The notes below the pieces were generated by a model that was not told the DNA's origin, made no database searches, and was given only the letters and a program-made list of their open reading frames with translations. Below are positions 47,046-57,297 of a stretch of 64,000 nt of DNA, one piece after another. Made by a program: the position numbers and the translations under genes. Where the stretch lies: NCBI GenBank assembly GCA_001939145.1, contig LSRX01001548.1, forward strand, positions 18,501 to 82,500. Reading direction: 5' to 3'. The first letter of the stretch is position 1. Every line of letters starts with the position of its first letter. Origin of the DNA: Symbiodinium microadriaticum. Lineage: Eukaryota; Sar; Dinophyceae; Suessiales; Symbiodiniaceae.

Positions 47046-47285
47046 CCAAGTATTGAGGCCCCTGAAACCCTAGACCCTAAACCCTAAAACCCTAAACCCT
47101 AAAACCCTAAAACCCTAAAGCCCTAAAACCCTAAAGCCCTAAACCCTAAAACCCTAAAACCCTAAAGCCCTAAAGCCCTAAAGCCCTAAACCCTAAAACC
47201 CTAAAACCCTAAAGCCCTAAAGCCCTAAAGCCCTAAAACCCTAAAACCCTAAAGCCCTAAAGCCCTAAAGCCCTAAAGCCCTATT
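47046..47285. repeat. CCCTAAA array with eight-base CCCTAAAA and CCCTAAAG units
   Basis: About 28 consecutive units, mostly eight bases with A or G at the end, in long same-type runs. It is the most regular array in the window. Confidence 0.95.
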
Positions 47286-48619
47286 CTAATCTTTACGGCC
47301 CCTCCGAGGAGCCTTGAAGCCCCGATCGGGGTCCCAGAGTTCGGGTTGCAGAGTTTCGACTCTGGGCGTTGAGGGTTCCGGGGGTTTAGGGGGGTTTAGA
47401 ACGGTTTAGGGTTTAGGGTTTAGGTAGAGGGTGTTGAGGGTTTAGGTGGGGTGGCGGGGTTAGGAGGGTTTCGAGGGGGTTAGGGGGGCAGGGTTTAAAT
47501 ATTTTAAGTTTTAGGGGGTTTAGTGGGTTTAGAGTTCAGGGGGTTTTGGGTTTGGGGTAGGCCGGGCATCTGTTGAGTTTAAGATGGACTTGTCTTCCGT
47601 GTCCCCCTGTTAAAACCACCGCCCGAGCTGTGTGTGGGGCTGCCTGTGCATTGGCAGTAGGCTCAAAAGTGCTATCACTCGATTTGGCCGCAAGTGATCG
47701 CTGGGGTGCCAGAAGCGGGACCAACCCACACGTCCCATGCCACACGGCGTGGCCTCCTCTGACACCTTCTCACTCTCTTTCTCGCCCTCACACACCTCCC
47801 ACGCTTCGATGGCCCTGGCCGCATGCGGCTGCCGGTCCTTGCAGGCACCTAGACATTTGCCTTCCGGCATCGTGGACGGGTAGGCCAACAACACAGCAAT
47901 CTGCTGTGTCCCATGCAGCTGCAGCTGCTCATGTCGCGGCTACGGCACCACTGGCGCAGGCTGCTGCGAACCAAGTTTACCAAACGCCGAGGGCTGCTGC
48001 AAACTGGGCTGCCCAATGGGCTGCTGCCCAGGGCCCCGGTTGTGTGGCCGCAAGATATGTCTTGCCATGCAGCGGGGGCCCTCCTAACCTTTGCGCATGG
48101 GCAATGGGCTCCACTCCACTGAAACCACATCCCACGGCCTTTGGCTTCCAGCTTCCTTGGCCAGGCTACCACATCGTGAGCCCAACACCCCTCAACCTAA
48201 ACCCGAAACCCCTAAACCCCTAAACCCTAAACCCAAACGGACCCTAGATTAGAGAAGTAAGTACTCATACCTTTTCGATGGACTTGCTTCGCCAGGCTAC
48301 CGCAGTATGAGTTCGCCGCAGATGCCAGGCCAGTAGAGCGTGCCAGAAACCAGCTTTAGCATGCAGGGGGTGAGATATTAAAAGAGATAGTGTGTATTAA
48401 GACTTGGTTTTGCATGCTTTGCAGGAATGGAACACATTAACTCTGGTTTTAGAAATACAGAAAGGGACAGAAATACTAGCGGTAGGGCATGCTAGCACTG
48501 GTTTTGAAGTTGGTCCAGCTTCACAGGACAAACTCCATGCATCCTGACTTGCTTGTTCACTTACTTACTTTCTGGCGTGGCTGGCTTTCTTGCTTGCCTG
48601 CTTGAGGACTTTGTTTCAG

Positions 48620-48770
48620 GTCTTACCTACCTACCGACCGACCTACCTACCAGCCTAACCTAACCTAACCCAACTCCTACCCTTCCTACCCTACCTACCC
48701 TACCCTACCCTACCCTACCCCAACCCTACCCTACCTACCCTACCCTACCCTCCCTTCCTACCCACTTACC
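48620..48770. repeat. CCTAC / CCCTA pentanucleotide tract
   Basis: TACCTACCGACC units grade into pure CCCTA pentamers at 48695-48760. Confidence 0.9.
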
Positions 48771-49007
48771 ACCGACCTCCCACCTATCCACCTACCTGCC
48801 CACCCCTGCCTACTTCAATACAACGAGGGCATCGTCCTATATCATGTCTACGTGCATATCCGTGCCCGCATATGCGTGTGCGCATGCATAGATTTATTGA
48901 ATCCATGCATGCTCGTGCATGACTGTGTCCACACACGCATCCGTGCGCGCATGCATGCATACAGTCAAGCCTAGCCCTGTATCCAGCCTTGCCTATCCAC
49001 CTCAGTT

Positions 49008-49051
49008 GGGGTTTAGGGTTTAGGGTTTAGGGTTTAGGGTTTAGGGTTTGC
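49008..49051. repeat. Perfect TTTAGGG array
   Basis: Five exact TTTAGGG heptamers in a row, within the spacer upstream of the hydrolase exons. Confidence 0.95.
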
Positions 49052-49285
49052 TTGCTTGCCCAGCCTTGCTACCGACCTGCCCAACCAGGTCAACTACCTG
49101 TCTGCCTACCTCCGCCTACCTGCCTGCCTCGCTTCTCCCTTTTTGTTGCTTGATTATCCTTTTAAACATATCTCTCTTTCTCTCACCCTCTCATCCCCTC
49201 TCAAACTTGTCTGAGTATCTTTGCTTCTCTCTCCGTCTCTGTCTCTGTTTGACTCTCTTTCCCTCTCTCTCCCTCTCCCCCGGAG

Positions 49286-52200
49286 GTCTAGTGGTTGGTG
49301 CGGCGCTGGCGAGCCTTCTGTGGCTCCCCGTGGTTTGCCTGCTGGGCTTGAGGGAGCCAAACCCGGGCCAAAGAGCCCCCGGAGCCCAAGGGGCCGTGTC
49401 CTTTCAGAGCAAGGAGAGCCATCTGAATGACAGGCAGGTGGGGGGGGNTATAAGGCTTCGTTTAAGGGCTCCCTTAAGGGTTCTTTTAAGGGTTCCCATT
49501 GTCCTATATTTTGGATTTACGGTTTAGAGCTTTGGAAACCCTTTCCCCGCCAAGCCCTGATATATATGTTTCGACAAGGCTTCACCTTGAACCCTAGACC
49601 CTAAACCGTCGCAAGCGGGGGGCATGGTTCGAGGAAAGGAAGAAAGGTGCAGAGAGGGATTTAGGCGATTTGGGGTAAGCTGAAACCTTAAACCCTAAAC
49701 CCCAGACCCTAAACCTGTTAAGGGTTTCGGGTCAAGGGCTATTGGGGGGTTTAGGGCTTGGCTCTTTCTACTCCTCGTGGAGGCCGGTGATCGCTATCCT
49801 GGCCAGCGATTGTGGCATTCTCTACAACTGCAGCTCCTACATCCCTGCGTCGTATGCGCCGGGGCTAGGTTTAGGGCTTAGGGTTTAGAGCTAAGCCCGA
49901 CTGCTGTTTTTTTTTGTTTTGCCCCCTAGACGAAGCCCTGTAAGCTACGACGCCCCCCCCCCCCCCAAATCCTCAACCTAAAACCACTTAACCCCTAAAC
50001 CCTTGAACCCTTAAGCCCTTAAGCCCTCAAGCCCTTAAGCCCTTAAGCCCTAAACCCGAAACCCTCAAGCCCTAAACCCTGGACGGGATCTCTGAGGTGC
50101 ATCTGCTGGAGCAAGGCGGAGCTCAGGTGGTGCCTCTGCATCCCGAGATGCCCGCGCGGGCCCCAAAAGTTGAAGCCAGGCAGAGGGTGCAGGGTTAAGG
50201 GTTTAGGGTAGTAGGGTTTAGGATTTCGGGTTTAGAGTAGTGGGGTTTAGGGTTTAGGGTAGTAGGGTTTAGGGTCTAGGGGTTTAGGGCTCGGGCTTTA
50301 AGGGTTTCTAGCCAAAGAGCTGTGGTGGCTTTTGGGTTTAAGGTTTCGGGTCTAGAGCTTTGGGTTTAGGGGTTGGAAGGCCGAATTTTCCCTTAAACCC
50401 TAAACCCTAAACCCTAAATTTTAAAGACCTAAACTCGAAAGATCCTAAACCCCAAGACCCTAGACCGTAATGTGAGGACGACGAGTTCGACCATGTACTC
50501 TCCCACGTCAACGGCGCCATGACGATTGGAGGACCCCGTGGTTTAGGGTTTAGGGCTTCGGGTTCCGGAGAGCTTGTGATTTTGGCATTTTGGAGGTTGG
50601 ACATGCTCTGTGTCGGCTTCTGGATATTAGAGTGTCCCTTGTATGGGCTGGTCTCATCTTGGGGATCTTAGTCGGTTGGGTTTCTGCTCGCGCTTCTCCG
50701 AGCTCGCGTGTGACTCTTGGGGCGACGAGTTTGGGCGATTTGGAGGATGAGGATGCCTTGTTTGGTGTTCGAAACACTGGTAATCCTTCGCTTATCAAGT
50801 AGAGCTACACCCACCTTACTTGGTGTTCTGCAGAATCATAGTCAGAGTTGCTTCACTTAGAACCCTACTTACTGCTGTCGTTAGGTCACCCTAACCCGAG
50901 CCTCTGGATGCCAGGTTTCTTTGACCTGAATGGTACAGCAGAGTACCACATCAGGAAGCTTTACGACCACGTGGCTCAGCTGGGTGGGGCTCTGGATTCA
51001 AAGCGTTCAGTTTCAGGGCTTGTGGGTTTAGGGCCGTAAAACCTAAACCCTAAACCTAAAGTTTAAACTGTATAATCCCTACAGCCTACAGCCGCATGCC
51101 CGACGCCCGAAGAAGCCCTAAACCCCGAACCCCTCGTCTTTTCCTCTTCCCCAACCCTCAACCCTAAACCCTAAACCCTAAACTTTGAACCCTAAACCCT
51201 CAACCCTAAACCCTAAACCCTAAACTTTGAACCCTAAACCCTAAACCCTAAACCCTAAACTTTGAACCCTAAACCCTAAACCCGAAACCTGAATCTGCAA
51301 CTCCTTGGCCTGCTGCAGCCCCAAGGCGCTTGAGCTAGCCAAGGGCGGCGAGGTCTTCCCTCTCTGGGCAACCTGTGCCGCTTGGAATTAGCCTTTAGGG
51401 TTTAGGGTCAATGGCCTAATTCCAAACGGTTTAGGGTTTAGGGTTTAGGATTTAGGGTTCCTTTAAGGTTTAGGGTCAATTCCAAGCGGTTTAGGGTTTA
51501 GGGTTGAGGGTTTTAGGGTTGATGCAGTGACCTATGAAACCCCCAAACCCTAAACCCTTATTTCCCAAACCCAGAGCCCAAGACTCTAGACTCTAAGCTG
51601 TAGACTTCAAATCCATGCACCCTGAGTCTCCAAGCCCTAAAGCCTGAAAAATAAACCTTTGCTTCTTTCGGTGGTCAGCCATTGGGACACCTCAGATCCA
51701 TGTTCTATGTGGGGTTTGTTGAGGTTGCTTGCTATAGGGGCCTAATCCGTTTACCAGTACTGTTTTTGGGGTTCCTTTTTCTTTTTCTTGTAGTTATACC
51801 ATAATATACCCCCAAACCCTATTCTAATTATTTAGGCCGCTGCATTCTTCGAGGTCTGTGGAGTCTCAAAACCTTAAACCCTCAAGCTCGCACGCCTGGC
51901 GACAGCCCTGTGTCTGAGACACGAGGGATTCTTGCGGTCAGCCAAATCCCAAAGCCAAAAGCCCCTAAACCCTAAATCCTAAAGCAAGGTTTAGGGTTAA
52001 GGGTTTAGGGTTCAGGGTTTATTGAGGGCTTAAGGATTTAAGGGTGTAGGGTTTAAGGGTTTAGGTCCTGAGGTCGGTATACATGATGTGGCTCAAATGG
52101 CCACCGGTGTGGTCTATGGCGAGTTCCTTCACCGCAACACGGCGGCCGACCAAACTAGGGGTAGAAGCTCGTTTTGGGGATGCTGCCATGGGTTACCATG

Positions 52201-55200
52201 ATGATTACTATGGGGTTTTGCCAGAAAGTTTGCCATGCATACAGGTTATTGTAAGGCTGTCAGGCTGTAGCATGCCCGTCTAGTCACACCATATTGTATG
52301 CCAGAGATTAATTCTAACCATTCAAGGCCCCGTGTTTTCCGCCGTCAGGCTTCACAACGCTTCAGCTCTAACCCTAAGCCCTAAACGCTAAACTGCAAAA
52401 CCTTAGTCCGACCCCTCAGCTCAAAATCGAAAGCTTATTGGCCAAGCTCTTAGCTTCCAGATTCGGTCAGACATGCAGCGAGGAGCAAAGACCAGTGAAC
52501 TCGGAGCGACTGTTCATGTTCCGCCGCGCATGAAAGCCAAGTCCTAACCCCCCCCGAGCCCTAAACCCTAAAACCCTAAACCCGAAACCCTAACCACACT
52601 GCGAGGAAAAGCCCAAAGCCTGAACCCAAATCCTAAACTCTGGATGAGCCCTGAAGAGTTCCCCCGAGAAACTCCCGAATCAAGCTGCCAAGCCCCTGAC
52701 ATGGGAGTTTCATAACACATAGGTTTTTTCCGAAAATAGGGGACCCTAATATAGTACCCTAAATAGTAGGATCCTTATTATAAGGACCCCAAAAAAAGGT
52801 ACCTTAATTTTCGGAAAGTCCCACATAGATCTTTTCAAGAGCAGTTTCCTCCTCCCTGTCTTTCGACAATACGTGAAGAGGAGCTCGAAACTCTCAACCC
52901 GAAACCCTGACCCCTAAACTCGAAACTTGAAAGCTCCTCAAGCCGTCAGTTCCCAAATCGCATCCCAGGCACCTCCGCAGACAACCTCGCGCTGCCCTTG
53001 CGCTTCACGGGTGTTCAGGAGAAAGCTGTGCACCCCCGAATCCAAGGATTCCGGTAAGGGTTCCTTTTCACGGTTCCCTAAGCCCTAGATCCAAACGCCT
53101 GAACCTTTCCGCAACCACACAAAGACCTTATGAGAACAGAACCCTGTACAAGAACCCCATACAAACCCCCAAAACTAGAAGAGTACGAAGCAAGCCTACA
53201 AGAACCCAACAAGAACTCCTGCAAGAAACTCACAAGTACCCAAACAGAACTCCGCAAGAATCCCCAGAAAAACCTTAAACCCTTCATGAGCACCCCTAAA
53301 CCCTCAACCCTAAACCCTCAACCCTGAACCCTAAACCCCAAACCCTCAACCCTAAACCCTAGACCCTCAACCCTCAACCCTAAACCCTTGCACAAGCCTA
53401 AACCCGAGACCCTAAACCCTGAACCCTAGACCCTAAGCCCTAAACCCTAAACCCTAAGCCCCAAGCCCGAAGTAGGCACTCTCCAGGAGAGGGAGCTTTT
53501 CGACGAGTCGTCGTTCCCCGGCCGCCTGGCGGCTTCCATCGGAGCTTTGCCCCTCGAGATTTAGGGCTCTTGGGGTTTGTGGAAGGGAGCGGGTCATCCT
53601 CCTGCATACCATACGCGAGTTGGCATACCACGTGCGAAGGGGGGGGGCGGGGGGGGACTACGCGGTTCACATTCAGACGTAGTCTGTGTCTGAGCTTGCT
53701 GTGCCTCCGCAGGGTCTGCGGTCTATCGCCAGTGGCTGCAAGACGCAGCGCTGACCTTCCACCACCATCTCTGGGGCATCCTTCCCGAGACTTTTCAGCG
53801 ATTCCAGGCCTTAGGGGATGCTTGCGTAGATGCTGCTACATCGAAGTGGCTCTCACTCTTAGTATTACTATTACCATCATTGTGACTATTAGTCTTGCTG
53901 TTTTTGTGAGTATGACCACGTGAGGATGCTAAGAACATAGAGGTTTCGGGTTTTAGATGAGCGGGTGAGGAGGTTTGGGAAGGTTGCCAGGGCTGCTGGC
54001 TCTGCTACAGGCTTTGTGGCTTCCGGGCAAGGGGATACATATGTATGGTCCTGTAAAGTGTACATCAAAGAGCATGGAGGTTACCATGTGTGTACGAATG
54101 GAATGCATCTAACTATTCACCTCTCTCTCTCTCTCTCTGTCTCCATCTCCATGTATATATATATATGTACATGTATGTATATGCTATCTATATATGTATA
54201 TGTATATGTGTGTGTATATATATATATATATGTATATGTACATATAAGTATGTACATATATATATATATATACACACAAAAATATAGATTCATTCATTCA
54301 TTCATTCATTCATTCATTCATCCGTTCATTCCGCCTACACATCTATCCTCGCAGGTCGAACATGCTTCATTCAGGTGTCAAACTATCTGGAGCTTTCGCT
54401 TTTGGGCTCAGGGTCCGCAGCCTACCTCAACCAGATTCAGAAGGAAATCCTACGCACCATCGTAGCAGATGACAGGTCCGAATCGGTGTTTGATTTCCTC
54501 TCTGTAGTCGGGGCTTACTCCCTTGAGAACCCCTGAAAACGGCCCTGGTTCGATACGTTAGAACAGGCTCCCCTGCTTTTTCGGACAGGCGCTGCGCGAC
54601 TCCTTTGAGATAGTCGCAACCGCCGTGGATCGCAATGGCCAGGAATTTATAGCGCTCATGCAGGGGCGCTCCTTGGACGGGAAAAACATGGTGAACTGGT
54701 TCCAAGCCCTGTGTTTACCATTGATAGTGTGTTCCACATGCTCTTGTTCGGATTGCCGAAAGCTTTGGCTTCAACATGATACATACAATTCCATCTTCCA
54801 CATGCAGTTAGACTGCGCGAGCCTTCTGCACCTTTTTGAGAGCACGTGGGACTTACTGACCCAGGACATGCATAACACAGCTATAGTTGCAACCCTACTT
54901 GCCAAGCCCCTGATCCTTGGGTAAACCCGAAAACTCGAAACCCGAAGCCCCAAACCCTAAGCCCGTGAAAACCCTCAATCCCAAACCCCGTAATTCCTAA
55001 ATTACCGTGGTTTCGTAGTGGAGCGTCTTCGTGGCAGCAGACATGTACAGAGCTTCCAGAAGCTCACCTTGCCTGCCCGGTGAGTTCGGGCAGTTTCGTA
55101 CAGGATCAGGGGACTTCTTAAGTAGGGTTTTGGGATTTTGGGTTTTGTCTTTTTTTTGGGTTTACGGTTCCCTAAACCCTACACCCTAAACCCTGCATGC

Positions 55201-57297
55201 TGTCTAATCATAGCACCAAGCCCCAAAGTCCGCAAGCCTAAACCCCGCAATCCTTTACAGGCTCCTTGACCACCAAAACTCCCCAAAAAAAAACCCAAAG
55301 GCCCTGGAGCTAGGGCTTTGGGGGTTTAGAGTTTAGGGTTTAGGGTTTAGGGGCTTCAGAGCATGTCTATGCTGCGAGGCCATCACGCCATCTTCGCTTC
55401 AGCCTTCCACCCAGAGGCTCCTCTTGTTTAGGGGTTTAGGGGTTTAGGGTTTAGGGGTTTAGGGGTTTAGGGTTTATAGGTTTAGGGGTTTAGGGTTTAG
55501 GGTTTAGGTTGAACTTCAAACGCTTTCTTCTTCGTCGGAAGGAGGGGCATCTAGGATTTAAGGTTTAGGATCTAGGACATGAGGCTTTGGGATGTAGTAT
55601 TTAGGGTTTCGGATCTAGGATGTGAGGCTTTGGGATTTAAGGCTTAGGGTTTTGGGGGAACTAGGATATGAGGCCTTAGTCTAGAAGACATTTGCACCTG
55701 TGCGTGTACCCTTGGTTTCTGACTTCCTGCCACCACATCAAGAGGCCTAAACCCTAAACCCTAAACCGCCCAGGAAAAACCCGCCTTCGAGTGGGGGCTG
55801 CACAGAACCGGCCTGCTCCAGAACACGCAGATTCCGCACTCGCGGCGAGTGGCATGGCATCAAAGGTCGACCCTTGAATCCCAAGCACCTCTAAGCCCTG
55901 CCCGTAGTGCATAGGTTTTTTTAAAGAAAACAGTAGGTTGTTTATAAAAGACCTAAGCCGATGCCTTTTTCAAAAAACCTATGCACGGTTGGCAAGCGTG
56001 CACACCTCAACACTGCTTAGAAATAAGGGTATAGGGTACCCCTAAAGCCCCAAAGCATACATCCTTAACCGCACATGCAAAACCCTCCGTAGTCGTGCAT
56101 GCCCAGGCAATCCTGGTGAACCTCCACTTTGGTGCTGCCTTCGTCCAGCAGGCTTGTCACACCTCATATTCCTTTGCATCTTTCCGGTCCATATTAAGAC
56201 TTAGCCATTACCACTTAGCCATTACCTGCATAAAACACAGGCATGAGGTAAACATGCTGATCAGTTTTACCATCGTTATTGCTACCAGTGTTACCAGTCA
56301 CTGGTCTTTCGAGTCTTCTCGTTGCCCCTGCCAGTCAGCTTGCATTCGCAACAGTATCCTTTCGAGTATGATGGTGCACACGATGACCTTCGTCAAGTTT
56401 GTTGCTGCTGTCATTCTTGATCTTCTTGTTCCTGGCCACGAGTCTTATTCTAATCATCGCCACTACCATCACCACCTAAACCCTAAACCCTAAACCCTAA
56501 ACCCTAAACCCCATCACCATCACCATCACCATCACCATCAATCACCACCAACATCAGGCTCGGCAGAACCTCCGGAAGTTTCTGCCTGAAGAGCTGCCCC
56601 ATCCTGAGATGTGTGCGGGCTTTCGGGGTTTAGGGTTTTGGGGCTCAGGGGGTTCTCCAGCTTAGGGTTCTAGGGTTTCAGGGTTTGGGGCTTATGGGAT
56701 CTTGTAAAGGGGTTTCAGGGTTTTAGCACGTCCATCATGGATTTTGTGAGCTATTTTCGAGGGCTTCAGGGGGTCGTATGGAGGTTTTTGCAGGGTTGTT
56801 GTCAGGTCATTAGGTTCTGGTGGACTCTTGCAGAACCCTAAACCCTAAAACCCTAAAACCCTAAAACCCTAAACCCGAATACCATAAACCCTAAACCCTT
56901 TGTTGTCGGGTCACTAGGCTTTGGTGGACTTGTGCAGTGGAGGCGTGGGAATTCGCGGGCTTTGCGTTTGGGTGGGAGATCGGGGTAGCCTCCCCTCAAT
57001 GGGATGCACTAAACCCTAAATCTTAAACGGTAAACCTGAACCCTTATTCCTTAAACCGTAAACCGCAATTGAGTCTCAAACCGTAAGCTCAATTGGAAGT
57101 GGTTATAATATATATCATTGCAACACATAAATGCTGCATAATATGCAGCATATATACTGTGTAATCAAAAGTCAAAAAATATACTAGTGGCCGTTTCACT
57201 TCTGAGGTCAAAGCGCCTGATATACAACCATCGCGTGGACTATACCGCGCGCTTTCCGGAGCTCATCCGCTACTTTGAACAGAGCTACATCTTCTGA
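49286..57297 (+). CDS. GGH: Gamma-glutamyl hydrolase, multi-exon, 5' end and one internal exon not placed
   Basis: Role: lysosomal/vacuolar or secreted Cys peptidase (C26) trimming polyglutamate from folates. Exons: 49286-49433, 49783-49855, 50097-50153, 50477-50531, 50915-50973, 51326-51376, 52969-53018, 53487-53520, 53713-53807, 54589-54667, 55379-55413, 55774-55846, 56093-56151, 56558-56610, 57207-57297. The first encodes a hydrophobic signal (LVVGAALASLLWLPVVCLLG). Then RPVIAILASD, SYIPASY joined to VHLLEQGGAQVVPL, EVFPLWATC with nucleophile Cys (TGT 51374), DNLALPLRFT, HHHLWGILPETF, DRNGQEFIALMQG, AFHPE with catalytic His (CAC 55408) joined to EKPAFEWG, and SYIF-stop, as in GGH. Phases agree at every placed junction. 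The exon for the LGFE segment after Cys (between 51377 and 52968) and the Met exon are missing. Donors: 9 GC, 4 GA, 1 GT. Confidence 0.88.
49448..49448. other. Ambiguous base after a G run
   Basis: A single N follows seven G residues in the first hydrolase intron; probably a homopolymer or gap artefact. Confidence 0.7.
51155..51290. repeat. CCCTAAA array before the catalytic-Cys exon
   Basis: CCCTAAA units with CTTTGAACCCTAAAC variants, a unit recurring three times, in the intron 5' of exon 51326. Confidence 0.9.
51737..51840 (+). mobile_element. Short inverted-repeat element in a hydrolase intron
   Basis: It starts GGGGCCTAAT and ends ATTATTTAGGCCGC, inverted complements of about 12 bp. 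The core reads GGGGTTCCTT, an AT-rich centre, ATACCCCCAAACCCTATT. It matches the ordered core of 63077-63170. Confidence 0.6.
52075..52203 (+). other. Unexplained open reading stretch inside a hydrolase intron
   Basis: After CCTGAG the frame reads VGIHDVAQMATGVVYGEFLH and stays open for about 42 codons. It does not match the hydrolase segment missing at this place. It might be an alternative exon or a relic. Confidence 0.2.
52717..52825. mobile_element. Short palindromic element A in a hydrolase intron
   Basis: CACATAGGTTTTTTCCGAAA at the left is answered by TTTTCGGAAAGTCCCACATA at the right; the inner arms CCGAAAATAGGGGACC and GGTACCTTAATTTTCGG pair. The outer CATAGGTTTTTT is shared with the element at 55907. 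Confidence 0.6.
53287..53465. repeat. CCCTAAA/CCCTCAA array before a hydrolase exon
   Basis: Alternating CCCTAAA, CCCTCAA, CCCTGAA and CCCTAGA units directly 5' of exon 53487. Confidence 0.9.
54121..54330. repeat. CT, TA and ATTC microsatellites
   Basis: (CT)n 54121-54140, (TA)n 54152-54285 and (ATTC)n 54288-54330 in one intron. Confidence 0.9.
55310..55512. repeat. TTTAGGG units on both sides of the catalytic-His exon
   Basis: G-rich units occupy 55318-55352 and 55428-55510 around exon 55379-55413; the C-rich partner block lies at 55748-55768 before the next exon. Confidence 0.85.
55907..55986. mobile_element. 80-bp element with 15-bp terminal inverted repeats
   Basis: GTGCATAGGTTTTTT at 55907 is the inverted complement of AAAAAACCTATGCAC at 55972-55986, with no mismatch. 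It sits in the 246-nt intron between hydrolase exons 55774-55846 and 56093-56151 and fills a third of it. Confidence 0.75.
56473..56545. repeat. CCCTAAA array followed by CATCAC units
   Basis: Five CCCTAAA heptamers then (CATCAC)n, just 5' of exon 56558. Confidence 0.9.

Larger units (their letters stand above)
46440..49285. other. Repeat-rich spacer before the hydrolase gene
   Basis: No gene can be supported. TTTAGGG units occur at 46842-46876, arrays at 47046-47285 and 48620-48770, and a CT-rich pyrimidine tract runs 49170-49280 into the first recognised hydrolase exon. The 216-codon frame at 47573-48223 is Ala/Pro-rich with no recognisable domain. Confidence 0.4.

Noticed and set aside
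47046..47285. CCCTAAA array as a true chromosome end
   Set aside because: Genes continue on both sides and the units are degenerate; it is interstitial.
47573..48223. 216-codon Ala/Pro-rich frame
   Set aside because: Alternative start codon, no domain, and all three frames and the other strand are also open here because of composition.
49350..49375. REPNPGQ as a second 2A peptide
   Set aside because: It lacks the acidic DxE core and the final Pro, and lies in the hydrolase signal-peptide exon.
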